Shown here: positions 4,587 to 11,952 of the stretch, in pieces | Position numbering within the stretch: position 1 is the first letter of the stretch | Layout of the letters: each line of letters begins with the position of its first letter | From: Methanoregulaceae archaeon | GTDB taxonomy: Archaea > Halobacteriota > Methanomicrobia > Methanomicrobiales > Methanospirillaceae | Direction of reading: 5' to 3' | Assembly (NCBI GenBank): GCA_019695435.1 | Contig: JACTVF010000046.1 | Location: forward strand, 1-11,952 | Length of the DNA stretch: 11,952 bases | Notes under the pieces: model-generated | What the model was told of the DNA's origin: nothing | Databases searched by the model: none | What the model saw: the letters and a program-made list of their open reading frames with translations, nothing else | Translations under genes and position numbers: made by a program

Positions 4587-6719
4587 TCATGATTCGTCTT
4601 TTCCGGTCGTCGTGTTCTCGTCTGGCAGAAATTCCCCTCGTTCCATCCATTCCCCGGAATTATCCGTCGCCTGGCTTGCGGTGTCCTGACGTGAAGTCAC
4701 ATTAACGTACCGGGACTGCCCGAATTCAAAAAAAACCGGCATCTCTTCACCTCTCCCTTTTGCCGTCGCCAGGTTCACCCGTTCCAGAGCGAGTGCGGCC
4801 TGGTTTGCAAACGCGTTCAGGATCCGAGACTGTTCCGGCATGATCACACCTTTTGGTTTCGTGGGCCTGACTGCCATTACCCCAAGCACCCCCTGATGAC
4901 TTCTGATCGGTACGAACCTGAGCCGCGAACCATGAAGTGTGTCGGTATCGTAACCAGCAATTTCACTGTGCTTGTATACCCACTGGGCGATCGCCTTTTC
5001 ATCGTCATTCAGGATAAGCCCGGGACACACGATATGTTCTACAACACGTTCCCCCTCAGGAAGCAGGAACGTGCTCTCCCATGTGAAAATGTCACTGATA
5101 TGCTTTGCAACCGCCGAAAGAATGGAGTCCGTGTCCATGGCGGCGGCGAGGTCTTGGGAAAGAGCCAAGATGATCCCGGTCTCTTTCTCCCGCATCAGTG
5201 CGGATTCGGAATTCTTACGCGTCCTTGTCACGATCACGCTGAGCAGTGTGCCGATAATGATCATGCCGAAAAACGTAACTAGATCTCCGGTACCCGAGAT
5301 CATGAAGGTCAGGTATGGCGGAATCAAAAAGAAATCGAATGCAAGAGAACTGACGACCGTAGTGAAAATGGCCGGCAGCAGTCCTCTCCACCACGCGACG
5401 AAGAGAATGACAAGCAGGTAAATCATGGCGAAGATCGTAACGGGAATAAACGATTTAATAAACCATCCTATGCCGGTAATCAGGACAATGAGTGCGAGGC
5501 ATATCAGGTAGTCGCGCACCGGTCTCATCGGGAGAAGGAAGTCAAGGTCTACGACGTTTTTCGGCGCGAATCCCTCGCTGCTGATCACGTCCACTTCAAT
5601 GGTACCGCTGGTATGGATGAGCTGGTCGTCTATAGACCCAAAAACGAGTTCCCGCCACCGCGGGCGGAGCGTCTTTCCGATGATGATGCGGGTGACGTTA
5701 TGCCTGCGGGAATAATCGATCACCGTTGATGCAATAGTGAGACCGAAAACGGTCGCCGTAGTAGCCCCCAATTTCTCTGCTAACTGCAGCGTCCGCGAAA
5801 GCTGGTCTTTTTCCTCTTTAGTGAGAAGGGGATGAGAGGGTGTCTCGACAGAGAGAATGCTCAAACTGGCGTTTGTCCGGTCTGCTTTTTGCCGGGCGGT
5901 CCGCACCAGCCGTTCGGAAAGCGCGTCCGGGGCGACACAGACCAAGATATGTTCACTTGATATCGCAGGCCCTGGGACTGCCCGGTTCTGCTTGGAGGCC
6001 AGCATCCGGCTGTCGACCCGTTCCTCTGCACGACGGAGGGCCAGTTCACGTAATGTGACCATGTTTCCCTCGTTGAAGAATCGATTGATTGCCCGTGAGG
6101 CCATGTCCGGGACGTAGACCTTCCCGTCCCGCAACCGCTGGAGAAGATCCGAAGGAGCAAGGTCGACAACTTCAATCTCGGTTGCCCCATCAAACAGGGA
6201 GTCGGGGATTGTCTCGCGGACAACCACGCCGGTAATTTGGGCAATAACCTTGTTCAGATTCTCCAGATGCTGGATATTCATGGTAGTATATACATCGATG
6301 CCGGCATCGAGCAACTCTTCGACGTCTTGGTATCTTTTCTGGTGACGGGAACCCGGGACATTGGTGTGCGCGAGTTCATCGATCAGGACGAGTGCCGGGT
6401 GGAGGGCCAGGACGGCATCGATATCAAACTCGGGAAGTCTTGCACCTTTATAGTCCATCATCTTGGAGGAGATGATCGTGAAACCTTTAAGAAGCACATC
6501 GGTCTCCGGTCTGCCATGTGTTTCGACATACCCGGCAACGACGTCAACCCCCTCGTTTTTCTGGAGATGCGCAGCTCTGAGCATCTCGTAGGTCTTGCCG
6601 ACGCCAGCGATGTAACCTAAAAAAATTTTCAGTCTGCCCCGGTGCTTCTGCCGCTCCTCACCCTGCACATGGGCATGGGGGGTGTCGGGGTCAGGATGCC
6701 GGTCTGGTGAGATAGTCAT
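4587..6719 (-). CDS. kdpD: KdpD-like K+ sensor lacking the histidine kinase
   Basis: This 710-residue protein corresponds to the sensory part of KdpD. The N-terminal KdpD domain (about 28-240) has Walker A GYIAGVGKT (35-43) and Walker B VLIDELAHTN (111-120). A universal-stress-protein-like domain follows (about 255-380), then a DUF4118 region with four membrane segments (about 403-497) and a GAF-like domain (about 515-650) ending FANQAALALERV. In complete KdpD (about 890 residues) the DHp helix with the phosphorylated His (SHDLRTPL) follows at once. Here a hydrophilic 60-residue tail replaces DHp and ATPase domains, and the gene ends normally. ATG 6719 is chosen because GTGATC precedes it; a GTG at 6731 overlapping the kdpB stop is the alternative. 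It sits between kdpB and the winged-helix gene. It probably senses K+ or turgor and signals by contact rather than phosphotransfer (inference). Confidence 0.88.
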   Translation of the reverse strand: MTISPDRHPDPDTPHAHVQGEERQKHRGRLKIFLGYIAGVGKTYEMLRAAHLQKNEGVDVVAGYVETHGRPETDVLLKGFTIISSKMMDYKGARLPEFDIDAVLALHPALVLIDELAHTNVPGSRHQKRYQDVEELLDAGIDVYTTMNIQHLENLNKVIAQITGVVVRETIPDSLFDGATEIEVVDLAPSDLLQRLRDGKVYVPDMASRAINRFFNEGNMVTLRELALRRAEERVDSRMLASKQNRAVPGPAISSEHILVCVAPDALSERLVRTARQKADRTNASLSILSVETPSHPLLTKEEKDQLSRTLQLAEKLGATTATVFGLTIASTVIDYSRRHNVTRIIIGKTLRPRWRELVFGSIDDQLIHTSGTIEVDVISSEGFAPKNVVDLDFLLPMRPVRDYLICLALIVLITGIGWFIKSFIPVTIFAMIYLLVILFVAWWRGLLPAIFTTVVSSLAFDFFLIPPYLTFMISGTGDLVTFFGMIIIGTLLSVIVTRTRKNSESALMREKETGIILALSQDLAAAMDTDSILSAVAKHISDIFTWESTFLLPEGERVVEHIVCPGLILNDDEKAIAQWVYKHSEIAGYDTDTLHGSRLRFVPIRSHQGVLGVMAVRPTKPKGVIMPEQSRILNAFANQAALALERVNLATAKGRGEEMPVFFEFGQSRYVNVTSRQDTASQATDNSGEWMERGEFLPDENTTTGKDES

Positions 6720-6727
6720 AGGACCGA

Positions 6728-8866
6728 TCACACCCCGAAAAAGAAGACCAGCAACATATCGATGATCTTGATCCCGATGAAGGGGGCGATGACGCCGCCG
6801 ATACCGTAGATGATAATGTTATTTCTCAGCGCATCATCCGCTGACATCGGACGGTACTTCACGCCATGGAGGGCAAGCGGGATAAGCGCGATGATGATGA
6901 GTGCGTTGAAGATTATTGCAGAGAGGACGCCGTCATGGAGCTGGAGGATATTGAGCACTCCTAACGAGGGGTATGTGGACGCGAATGCGACCGGGATGAT
7001 CGCGAAGTACTTCGAAACGTCGTTTGCTATCGAGAAGGTGGTGAGCGCCCCCCGGGTCATAAGGAGCTGTTTGCCGATCTCCACGATCTCGATCAGTTTT
7101 GTCGGGTTGGAATCAAGGTCGATCATGTTTGCCGCCTCCCGTGCCGGCTGTGTCCCGGTGTTCATAGCGACCGCAACGTCTGCCTGTGCCAGCGCCGGGG
7201 CATCGTTTGTCCCGTCGCCGGTCATCGCGACCATCCGTGCTCCGCTCTGGTATTCGCGGATCAATTTGAGTTTGCTCTCAGGCGTCGCCTCTGCAAGGAA
7301 GTCGTCCACCCCGGCTTCTGCCGCGATCGTCGCGGCCGTGAGCTGGTTGTCACCCGTGATCATGACGGTCTTGATCCCCATAGTTCGGAGCTCGGCAAAC
7401 CGCTCCCGGATCCCGCCTTTCACGATATCCTTGAGATAGACCACCCCGAGGGCACGGTCATTCCGGGTCACAACGAGCGGCGTCCCGCCGGCCCGGGAAA
7501 TCTTCTTGACCTCCTCTTTGAGTTGATCTGATACCGAGCCGCTGGCTGCCTGGATTGCAGCGAACATGACATCAGCTGCGCCTTTCCGGATTCGGACATC
7601 TCCGAAGTCGACGCCGCTCATACGGGTTTGGCTGGAGAATGGGATAAACTGCATTTCCGGAGTGGTCTCTGTGGCCATGACGCTTCTCTCCCGCAGCCCG
7701 TACTTCTCTTTTGCGAGTACAACGATGCTGCGCCCTTCCGGCGTTTCATCTGCGAGCGACGCGAGCTGCGCCATCTTGGCAAGATCCATGCTCTCTGTCC
7801 CATCGACCGGGATCAGTTCCACTGCCTGCCGATTCCCGAGCGTGATAGTTCCGGTCTTGTCGAGCAGGAGAACATCGACATCTCCAGCCGCCTCGATCGC
7901 CCGACCGGATGTAGTGATCACGTTCCGCTGGATGAGCCGGTCCATGCCGGCAATGCCGATCGCTGAAAGGAGCGCCCCGATGGTCGTCGGCGCAAGAGCG
8001 ACAAAGAATGCGACAAGTACGGTTACGGAGACGACGGTTCCGGTCCCCGTAGCATAGTTGACACTGTACCACGAGTAGGCCCACAACGTGGCTGAGACAA
8101 CCGCAAAGGCGGCGGTGAGCCCGATGAGAAGGACGAAAAGTGCTATCTCGTTAGGGGTTTTCTGCCGCTTTGCACCCTCGACGAGGCTGATCATGTGATC
8201 GAGGAACCCTTCACCGGGATTCGCGCTGACCCGCACGATTAGCCAGTCGGCGAGGATGACCGTCCCGCCGGTGACCGCACTCCGATCGCCGCCGGATTCC
8301 CGGATAACCGGGGCGCTTTCACCGGTAATCGCGCTCTCGTTGACCGATGCGATACCCTCAATGATCTCGCCGTCGACCGGGATCGTGTCATCGGTATGCA
8401 CGTAGAAGAGGTCGCCCTTGCGGAGTGCCGATGACGATACGTTCTGGTAATCCGCGGGTTCAGGCGGCTTTCCTTTCTGGATCGCATACCGGTTGTCCAG
8501 TTTCTTTGCGATCGTGTCCCGCCGCATCTTCCGGAGTGCCTCGGCCTGTGCCTTGCCCCGGCCTTCCGCGAGTGCCTCGGCAAAGTTAGCAAAGAGTACC
8601 GTGAACCAGAGCCATGCGGAGATGGCGCCGACGAACCCGACTGTTTCCTCGCCCCCGACATTCATGGCCATGCTGAACGAGATTGCTTTCCCAAAGAGAT
8701 CCTGGATAAAGAGCAGCAAGGTGATTACGGCACCGATCTCTACCGTGAATATGACAGGGTTGTGTATGAGAACCCGCGGGTCGAACTTCCAGAGTGCGTC
8801 GATTAATGCACGCCGGTAAAGTCCCGGTATGGCATGGGGGTTCTTGGCCTGGCGGAGATCAGACAT
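6728..8866 (-). CDS. kdpB: KdpB, ATPase subunit of the K+-transporting Kdp pump
   Basis: This 712-residue P-type ATPase (E. coli KdpB has 682) energises K+ import with KdpA and KdpC in the membrane. Visible are the actuator motif TGES (181-184), whose Ser aligns with the Ser phosphorylated to inhibit E. coli KdpB; the phosphorylated Asp in DKTGT (Asp336); the nucleotide-domain region [14 protein letters not shown]; the hinge [20 protein letters not shown] (from 548); and Asp616 and Lys619 in [10 protein letters not shown], matching the TM5 charged pair. The membrane motif APTTIGALL (292-300) matches the conserved PTTIG.L. ATG 8866 overlaps the kdpA stop by 8 bp and is preceded by GGAGGGCTGAT, a strong ribosome site within kdpA. 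No frameshift or missing catalytic residue was seen, so the enzyme looks functional. Confidence 0.97.
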   Translation of the reverse strand: MSDLRQAKNPHAIPGLYRRALIDALWKFDPRVLIHNPVIFTVEIGAVITLLLFIQDLFGKAISFSMAMNVGGEETVGFVGAISAWLWFTVLFANFAEALAEGRGKAQAEALRKMRRDTIAKKLDNRYAIQKGKPPEPADYQNVSSSALRKGDLFYVHTDDTIPVDGEIIEGIASVNESAITGESAPVIRESGGDRSAVTGGTVILADWLIVRVSANPGEGFLDHMISLVEGAKRQKTPNEIALFVLLIGLTAAFAVVSATLWAYSWYSVNYATGTGTVVSVTVLVAFFVALAPTTIGALLSAIGIAGMDRLIQRNVITTSGRAIEAAGDVDVLLLDKTGTITLGNRQAVELIPVDGTESMDLAKMAQLASLADETPEGRSIVVLAKEKYGLRERSVMATETTPEMQFIPFSSQTRMSGVDFGDVRIRKGAADVMFAAIQAASGSVSDQLKEEVKKISRAGGTPLVVTRNDRALGVVYLKDIVKGGIRERFAELRTMGIKTVMITGDNQLTAATIAAEAGVDDFLAEATPESKLKLIREYQSGARMVAMTGDGTNDAPALAQADVAVAMNTGTQPAREAANMIDLDSNPTKLIEIVEIGKQLLMTRGALTTFSIANDVSKYFAIIPVAFASTYPSLGVLNILQLHDGVLSAIIFNALIIIALIPLALHGVKYRPMSADDALRNNIIIYGIGGVIAPFIGIKIIDMLLVFFFGV

Positions 8867-11036
8867 GGATCAGCCCTCCTCCGATCATGCTCAGGTGCTC
8901 GACTATGGGCCCGAGCGAAAGGGCGGGGACAAAACTGAGTGCGCCGATAATGATAATCACACCGACCAACCAGATGATAAAGAGCGGGCGGTGGTCCCGG
9001 AGGGTTCCTTTGCTCACGGGGACGATCCTTTTTACCGCAAAAAAACCGGCGAGAGCTATTGTGAGAATCGCGACCAGGTACCGCCCTATAAGCATTACGA
9101 TCGAAAGCCCGATGTTGTAAAAGAGGGTGTTGGTCGAGACCCCGGCAAATGCACTGCCGTTATTCATGGAAGTTGATGTGAATGCGTACAGGATTTCCGA
9201 GAAGCCGTGCGGGCCGGGGTTGAAAACTGCCGCTCTGCCAGGGTCGGTCAATACCGCGAAGGCCGTACCGATGAGGATCACGAAGATGGGGAGGATGATG
9301 ATGACGGTCGAGAGTTTCATCTCAAGCGGGTCGATCTTCTTGCCGAGGTACTCAGGCGTTCTTCCCACCATCAGGCCGGCGATGAACATCGCGATGATGA
9401 CAAAGACGATCATGCCGTAGAGGCCGGAGCCGACACCGCCAAAGACTACCTCACCGAGCTGCATGGCGAAGAGCAGGGCAAAACCGCCCAGCGGCATGAA
9501 CGAATCGTGCATCGCGTTGACCGCCCCGCATGACGTCGAAGTTGTGAGGATTGCGAAGAAAGCGGACTGGACCGTACCAAAGCGGACCTCCTTTCCTTCC
9601 ATGTTCCCGCCAGACTGAGCGTGAAGCGGGCTCTGGTCGACGCCAAGAGGGGTAAACGCCGGATTGCCGCTCGTCTCGGACCAGATGGCAAGACCGGCTA
9701 GCGGGACAAAGAGGATGCACATCGCGATCAGCAGGGCGATTCCCTTTTTCACCGACCCGATCATGAGGCCGAAGGTGTAGCAGAGAGCGATCGCGATAAG
9801 AACAATCGCGATCATCTCCACAAAATTCGAAAACGGCGTTGGGTTTTCCAGTGGATGGGCTGAGTTTGCATTGAAGAACCCGCCGCCGTTGGTGCCCAGC
9901 ATCTTGATCGCGATCTGTGAAGCGGCGGGCCCAAGCGCGATAGTCTGCGTGGTTACAAGGTTGCCGTTGGAATCATTGACCGGATTAAGGAGCGGCACCG
10001 TGGCAGGGCCGTTAAAGGTCTGGACGACACCCTGCGAGACAAGGACGAGCGCTATGATCCCGGCTATCGGCAGGAGGATCATGACGCTTTTTACGAGCAG
10101 CACCCAGAAGTTCCCGATCGTTGTAATGGATTTCCGGGAGAATGCAAGGATAAGCGCAATGAGTACCACCATCCCTTTTGCCGCGGACATGAAGTTCTGG
10201 ACGGCAAGACCTGTCATCTGCGTCAGATAGCTGACGGTTGTCTCCGGGATATAGCTCTGCCAGTTGGTGTTCGTGGCAAAGCTGACGGCGGTATTGAGGG
10301 AGAGATCCCACGGGACTGGCCCGACACCGGAGGGGTTGAGCGGAAGGTCCTGCTGGAAGAGTTGCAGGATAAAGGGAACGAGAATGCAAAGCACGGAAAA
10401 AACTATCATCGCAACGGCAAACTGCTTCCAGTCCATCTCTTCATTCGCTTTTACGCCGGATAACGAGTAGATCCACCGTTCGACAGGATCAAAAACCGGC
10501 GATAGGAAGGTGGGTTCGCCCTGATATACCCTCGCCATGAATCTCCCGACCGGTACCAACAGTACCGCAATCACGACGGCAAAGAGGATCAGCTGGATCC
10601 AGTCCGTAATTCTCAGGCCGAATAAGAGGGATGTGTCTTCCGGCGACGGGGTATAAGTGGACGCTGAAGGTGTAACAGAGATCCTGCCGGCGCTCAGGTC
10701 GTCGAGCGCAAGGTTGAGAGAGAGGACGTTAACCCGTGGCTCGCCGAAGATACCGAACTGGCGGGGTTCGATCTGCTGCGCGACGAGCCCATTGATTAGC
10801 TGTTCGCTCAGGTTCCGTTCCCGGGCAACCCGCGGAACCTGGTAATAAGCAGCCGCGACACTGATATCCGGGTCAAGACCGCTTCCGGACGCGGTGACGA
10901 GATCTACCGGGATCGGTTGCGTATTTCCGGGATCAGCGGCATGCAGGGTGTCAACCCGGGCCTGTACTTGCTGAATGAGCGCCGGGTTGGTTGGCCCAAG
11001 ATTCGAACCCGAAGATGCATCGGCATCGTAGGCCAC
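8859..11036 (-). CDS. kdpA: KdpC-KdpA fusion: bulk of KdpC joined to complete KdpA
   Basis: One frame encodes the KdpC soluble domain (residues 1-114 here: [49 protein letters not shown]), a linker of about 25 residues rich in Ser, Thr and Pro, then KdpA from about 141. KdpA is the K+-selective membrane subunit. Its four pore loops are visible: TNTNWQSY (255), [15 protein letters not shown] (381), TSTSCGAV (499) and [13 protein letters not shown] (620), plus [12 protein letters not shown]. No usable start lies between the two parts, so they are joined. KdpC homology continues upstream in the same frame to about 11132; GTG 11036 is only the first possible start, not a likely one. The KdpC membrane helix lies in another frame (11122-11289). 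In E. coli the KdpC C-terminus and the KdpA N-terminus are both outside the membrane, so the fusion is topologically sensible. kdpB overlaps the end by 8 bp. Confidence 0.92.
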   Translation of the reverse strand: MAYDADASSGSNLGPTNPALIQQVQARVDTLHAADPGNTQPIPVDLVTASGSGLDPDISVAAAYYQVPRVARERNLSEQLINGLVAQQIEPRQFGIFGEPRVNVLSLNLALDDLSAGRISVTPSASTYTPSPEDTSLLFGLRITDWIQLILFAVVIAVLLVPVGRFMARVYQGEPTFLSPVFDPVERWIYSLSGVKANEEMDWKQFAVAMIVFSVLCILVPFILQLFQQDLPLNPSGVGPVPWDLSLNTAVSFATNTNWQSYIPETTVSYLTQMTGLAVQNFMSAAKGMVVLIALILAFSRKSITTIGNFWVLLVKSVMILLPIAGIIALVLVSQGVVQTFNGPATVPLLNPVNDSNGNLVTTQTIALGPAASQIAIKMLGTNGGGFFNANSAHPLENPTPFSNFVEMIAIVLIAIALCYTFGLMIGSVKKGIALLIAMCILFVPLAGLAIWSETSGNPAFTPLGVDQSPLHAQSGGNMEGKEVRFGTVQSAFFAILTTSTSCGAVNAMHDSFMPLGGFALLFAMQLGEVVFGGVGSGLYGMIVFVIIAMFIAGLMVGRTPEYLGKKIDPLEMKLSTVIIILPIFVILIGTAFAVLTDPGRAAVFNPGPHGFSEILYAFTSTSMNNGSAFAGVSTNTLFYNIGLSIVMLIGRYLVAILTIALAGFFAVKRIVPVSKGTLRDHRPLFIIWLVGVIIIIGALSFVPALSLGPIVEHLSMIGGGLIHV

Positions 11037-11121
11037 CGGGGAAGTTGCCGAGAGACGGCCCCAAAAATATCCCGGAGAAGTAAACGGCTGGCCGATAAGG
11101 GCCGAGCCTGCGATTTCACCG

Positions 11122-11289
11122 TTATGGACAACGAAGACTCCCCGTCGCCTGCATGGGGAAGGCGAGCTCTGCTATCCCGGTAATTACCAGCGGGTAAAGA
11201 ATCCCGCACAGAATCGTAATCACAACAAAGACCAGCACCGCCGGTCGGATCTGTTTTTTGATCATGGGCCATATTTCTTCAGAAGCCAT
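11122..11289 (-). pseudogene. kdpC: KdpC N-terminus with membrane helix, frameshifted off
   Basis: This 55-codon frame encodes the start of KdpC: a basic N-terminus (IKKQIRP), one hydrophobic helix ([19 protein letters not shown], residues 17-35) and the conserved [12 protein letters not shown]. It then stops at TAA (11124-11122). KdpC continues in another frame as [19 protein letters not shown], joining smoothly at about 11133, where one extra base (C on the minus strand) accounts for the shift. Removing that base would restore [13 protein letters not shown] and one continuous KdpC-KdpA protein. ATG 11289 is chosen because GGAGAGGGTGG precedes it; the longer start at 11331 has no such site. 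The cause could be a real mutation, an assembly error or recoding. Without this helix the KdpC domain would not be exported. Confidence 0.8.
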
Positions 11290-11408
11290 TTTTCCACCCT
11301 CTCCTTTTCCACCCGAGGCGTTGTTTTGCATCTGCCGTACGTTTTTATCAGATGCCTAAAATCCCGATTCTTCATTGTTCATATATACGCTTGCTGGCGC
11401 GAACAAGA

Positions 11409-11420
11409 TTTTATATTTAA
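11409..11420 (-). promoter_or_regulatory. TATA box of the kdp operon
   Basis: Read on the minus strand, TTAAATATAAAA is a strong archaeal TATA element. It predicts a start near 11385-11395 and a leader of about 100 nt before the KdpC start at 11289. Another A/T-rich string (TATATATG, near 11380-11388) is a weaker alternative. Confidence 0.55.
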
Positions 11421-11423
11421 GTC

Positions 11424-11441
11424 TTTCTTTAAAAAAAGAAA
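11424..11441 (-). promoter_or_regulatory. Palindrome next to the kdp TATA box, possible operator
   Basis: TTTCTTT-AAAA-AAAGAAA is a perfect 7-bp inverted repeat starting 3 bp upstream (minus strand) of the kdp TATA box, overlapping the BRE position and just above it. A dimeric winged-helix regulator could bind here, but the A/T-rich composition means chance is possible. Confidence 0.4.
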
Positions 11442-11518
11442 ATTTTCCGGGGGTTGTGGCGGTCCGATGGAAGGTTGTTTCCTAGTTGTGGAGTGCCAGT
11501 ATTTATGTCCGCTTTCAA

Positions 11519-11537
11519 AAGCACCGATCAGGTGCTT
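11519..11537 (+). other. Perfect 7-bp hairpin before the HTH remnant
   Basis: AAGCACC-GATCA-GGTGCTT can form a 7-bp stem with a 5-base loop. It ends two bases before the GGGTGA ribosome site of the helix-turn-helix reading frame, so it could affect its translation. It could also be a terminal structure of a lost IS. No T-run follows, so it is not a classical terminator. Confidence 0.5.
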
Positions 11538-11553
11538 GCGGGTGAAAGCGACA

Positions 11554-11778
11554 GTGGAGATCAGGACGAAAGCAATCGTATTCTATGAAGAGGGAATACG
11601 AAGTACAAAAGAGATTGGAGAGATATATAGCATCTTCGAAAATACAGTGAGACGATGGGCAAAAGTCCATGCTATGGTCAGGACCAGGAGAACGGATTAC
11701 AGCCAAAAAAAGACCGGGTCGAAATGGTTTTCCTGTTCTGGTGCGTTAACAAGACCTAAAGAAAATGACTCTTCGTGA
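11554..11778 (+). pseudogene. Transposase helix-turn-helix remnant (IS630-like)
   Basis: The frame starts at GTG 11554, 8 bases after GGGTGA (11540-11545), and gives 74 residues. Residues 1-37 (MEIRTKAIVFYEEGIRS, TKEIGEIYSIFENTVRRW) read as the helix-turn-helix that opens many IS630-type archaeal transposases, including the typical KKTG at 52-55. After that the sequence loses resemblance (SKWFSCSGALTRP...) and stops; the DDE domain is absent. An A-run at 11703-11709 could mark a frameshift. The same frame is open back to 11326, but that part looks non-coding. It could be a free-standing HTH protein, but a decayed transposase is more likely. It is divergent from the kdp operon and ends about 50 bp before the IS at the right edge. 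Confidence 0.5.
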
Positions 11779-11816
11779 TCGATATTTAGTTATTATTTAA
11801 TAAGTCACGACAACTC

Positions 11817-11831
11817 ACCAGAATCTATATT
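11817..11831. repeat. 15-bp direct repeat abutting IS end (right copy)
   Basis: ACCAGAATCTATATT is identical to 122-136 and directly precedes the IS terminus TGTGATATCCCGAA at 11832. It is the partner of the left copy in a target-site-duplication arrangement. Confidence 0.85.
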
Positions 11832-11952
11832 TGTGATATCCCGAATTAATTTTACACATATAACCATTTCTGTGCATAAGACAGGATCCTCTCCGGAGGC
11901 AGACGGTACCAGAAGGCGTTACAGGGTTCATCGTAATTGAGGCTCATGTGAG
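11832..11952 (-). mobile_element. IS481-like insertion sequence, 3' end (partial)
   Basis: This is the downstream end of an IS that runs off the right edge. Its terminus, from 11832 rightward, starts TGTGATATCCCGAA and is an inverted repeat of the terminus at 97-121 (20 of 25 bases). It contains the end of a minus-strand transposase gene, with the stop 20 bp inside the terminus. Confidence 0.8.
11852..11952 (-). CDS. IS transposase, C-terminal fragment (cut by window edge)
   Basis: The minus strand is open from the window edge to TAA at 11854-11852, giving 33 residues that include HMSLNYDEP, AFWYRLPPERIL and SYAQKWLYV at the C-terminus. This resembles the C-terminal end of IS481-type integrase-fold transposases, where a short conserved tail follows the DDE domain. 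It has the same strand and compatible inverted repeats as the N-terminal fragment at 1-78. The catalytic residues lie outside the window. Confidence 0.75.
   Translation of the reverse strand, partial: HMSLNYDEPCNAFWYRLPPERILSYAQKWLYV

Larger units (their letters stand above)
11290..11541. other. Intergenic region holding the kdp promoter
   Basis: No gene is seen on either strand. In particular there is no kdpF-like hydrophobic mini-ORF. The stretch holds the kdp TATA box (11409-11420), a palindrome just upstream of it (11424-11441), a perfect hairpin (11519-11537) and a possible plus-strand TATA (TATTTATG near 11500) for the helix-turn-helix remnant. Confidence 0.6.

Noticed and set aside
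6810..7439. Plus-strand frame opposite kdpB
   Set aside because: It is a shadow of kdpB; every P-type ATPase motif is on the other strand.
11290..11400. kdpF mini-gene upstream of kdpC
   Set aside because: No short hydrophobic ORF with a ribosome site was found on the minus strand there.
1..11952. Plasmid with its own replication system
   Set aside because: The end repeats permit a circle, but no replication initiator, partition gene or origin-like repeat array was seen.

Overview
The window looks like chromosomal-type DNA from a methanogenic archaeon, most likely Methanomicrobiales. This rests on archaeal TATA boxes, GGTGAT-type ribosome sites, a NifI1/NifI2 PII pair, a perfect NrpR-type operator (GGAA-N6-TTCC) in front of glnA, and an archaeal-looking kdp operon. 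The genus is inference. No rRNA, tRNA or CRISPR array was seen.

Layout. (1) Positions 1-121 and 11832-11952 are the two opposite ends of one type of insertion sequence (IS). The left end carries the first 26 codons of a transposase and the right end its last 33 codons, both on the minus strand. The two ends share 25-bp inverted repeats (20/25 identical, TGT...ACA). Each end is abutted on its inner side by the same 15-bp direct repeat, ACCAGAATCTATATT. (2) Positions 122-2892, plus strand, form a nitrogen-control block: nifI1, nifI2, then glnA with its own promoter and operator. (3) Positions 2893-3845 are degenerate: a 5'-truncated, frameshifted SRAP (YedK/HMCES-type) pseudogene, then about 430 bp without a convincing gene but with a 25-bp direct repeat. 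(4) Positions 3846-11289, minus strand, form a potassium-uptake operon transcribed kdpC/A, kdpB, a kinase-less kdpD, a winged-helix protein and a TPR protein. The genes overlap or nearly abut. (5) Positions 11290-11816 hold the kdp promoter with an adjacent palindrome, and a plus-strand helix-turn-helix remnant of a transposase.

How the parts work together. NifI1/NifI2 sense 2-oxoglutarate and ATP and are known to bind nitrogenase directly; glutamine synthetase assimilates ammonia. The operator at glnA, and a weaker half-match at nifI1, suggest shared repression by NrpR when nitrogen is plentiful. KdpA (channel), KdpB (P-type ATPase) and KdpC make the high-affinity K+ pump. Here KdpC is fused to the N-terminus of KdpA. 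A kinase-less KdpD and a small winged-helix protein replace the usual KdpD/KdpE two-component system.

Most notable points: the KdpC-KdpA fusion, with a frameshift after the KdpC membrane helix; the kinase-less KdpD/winged-helix/TPR module; the orphan nifI pair beside a bacterial-type (class I-beta) glnA; and the matching 15-bp repeats next to both IS ends. The last point implies that the roughly 11.7-kb segment exists as a circle or in tandem, or that the window is a contig whose two ends join through one IS copy.
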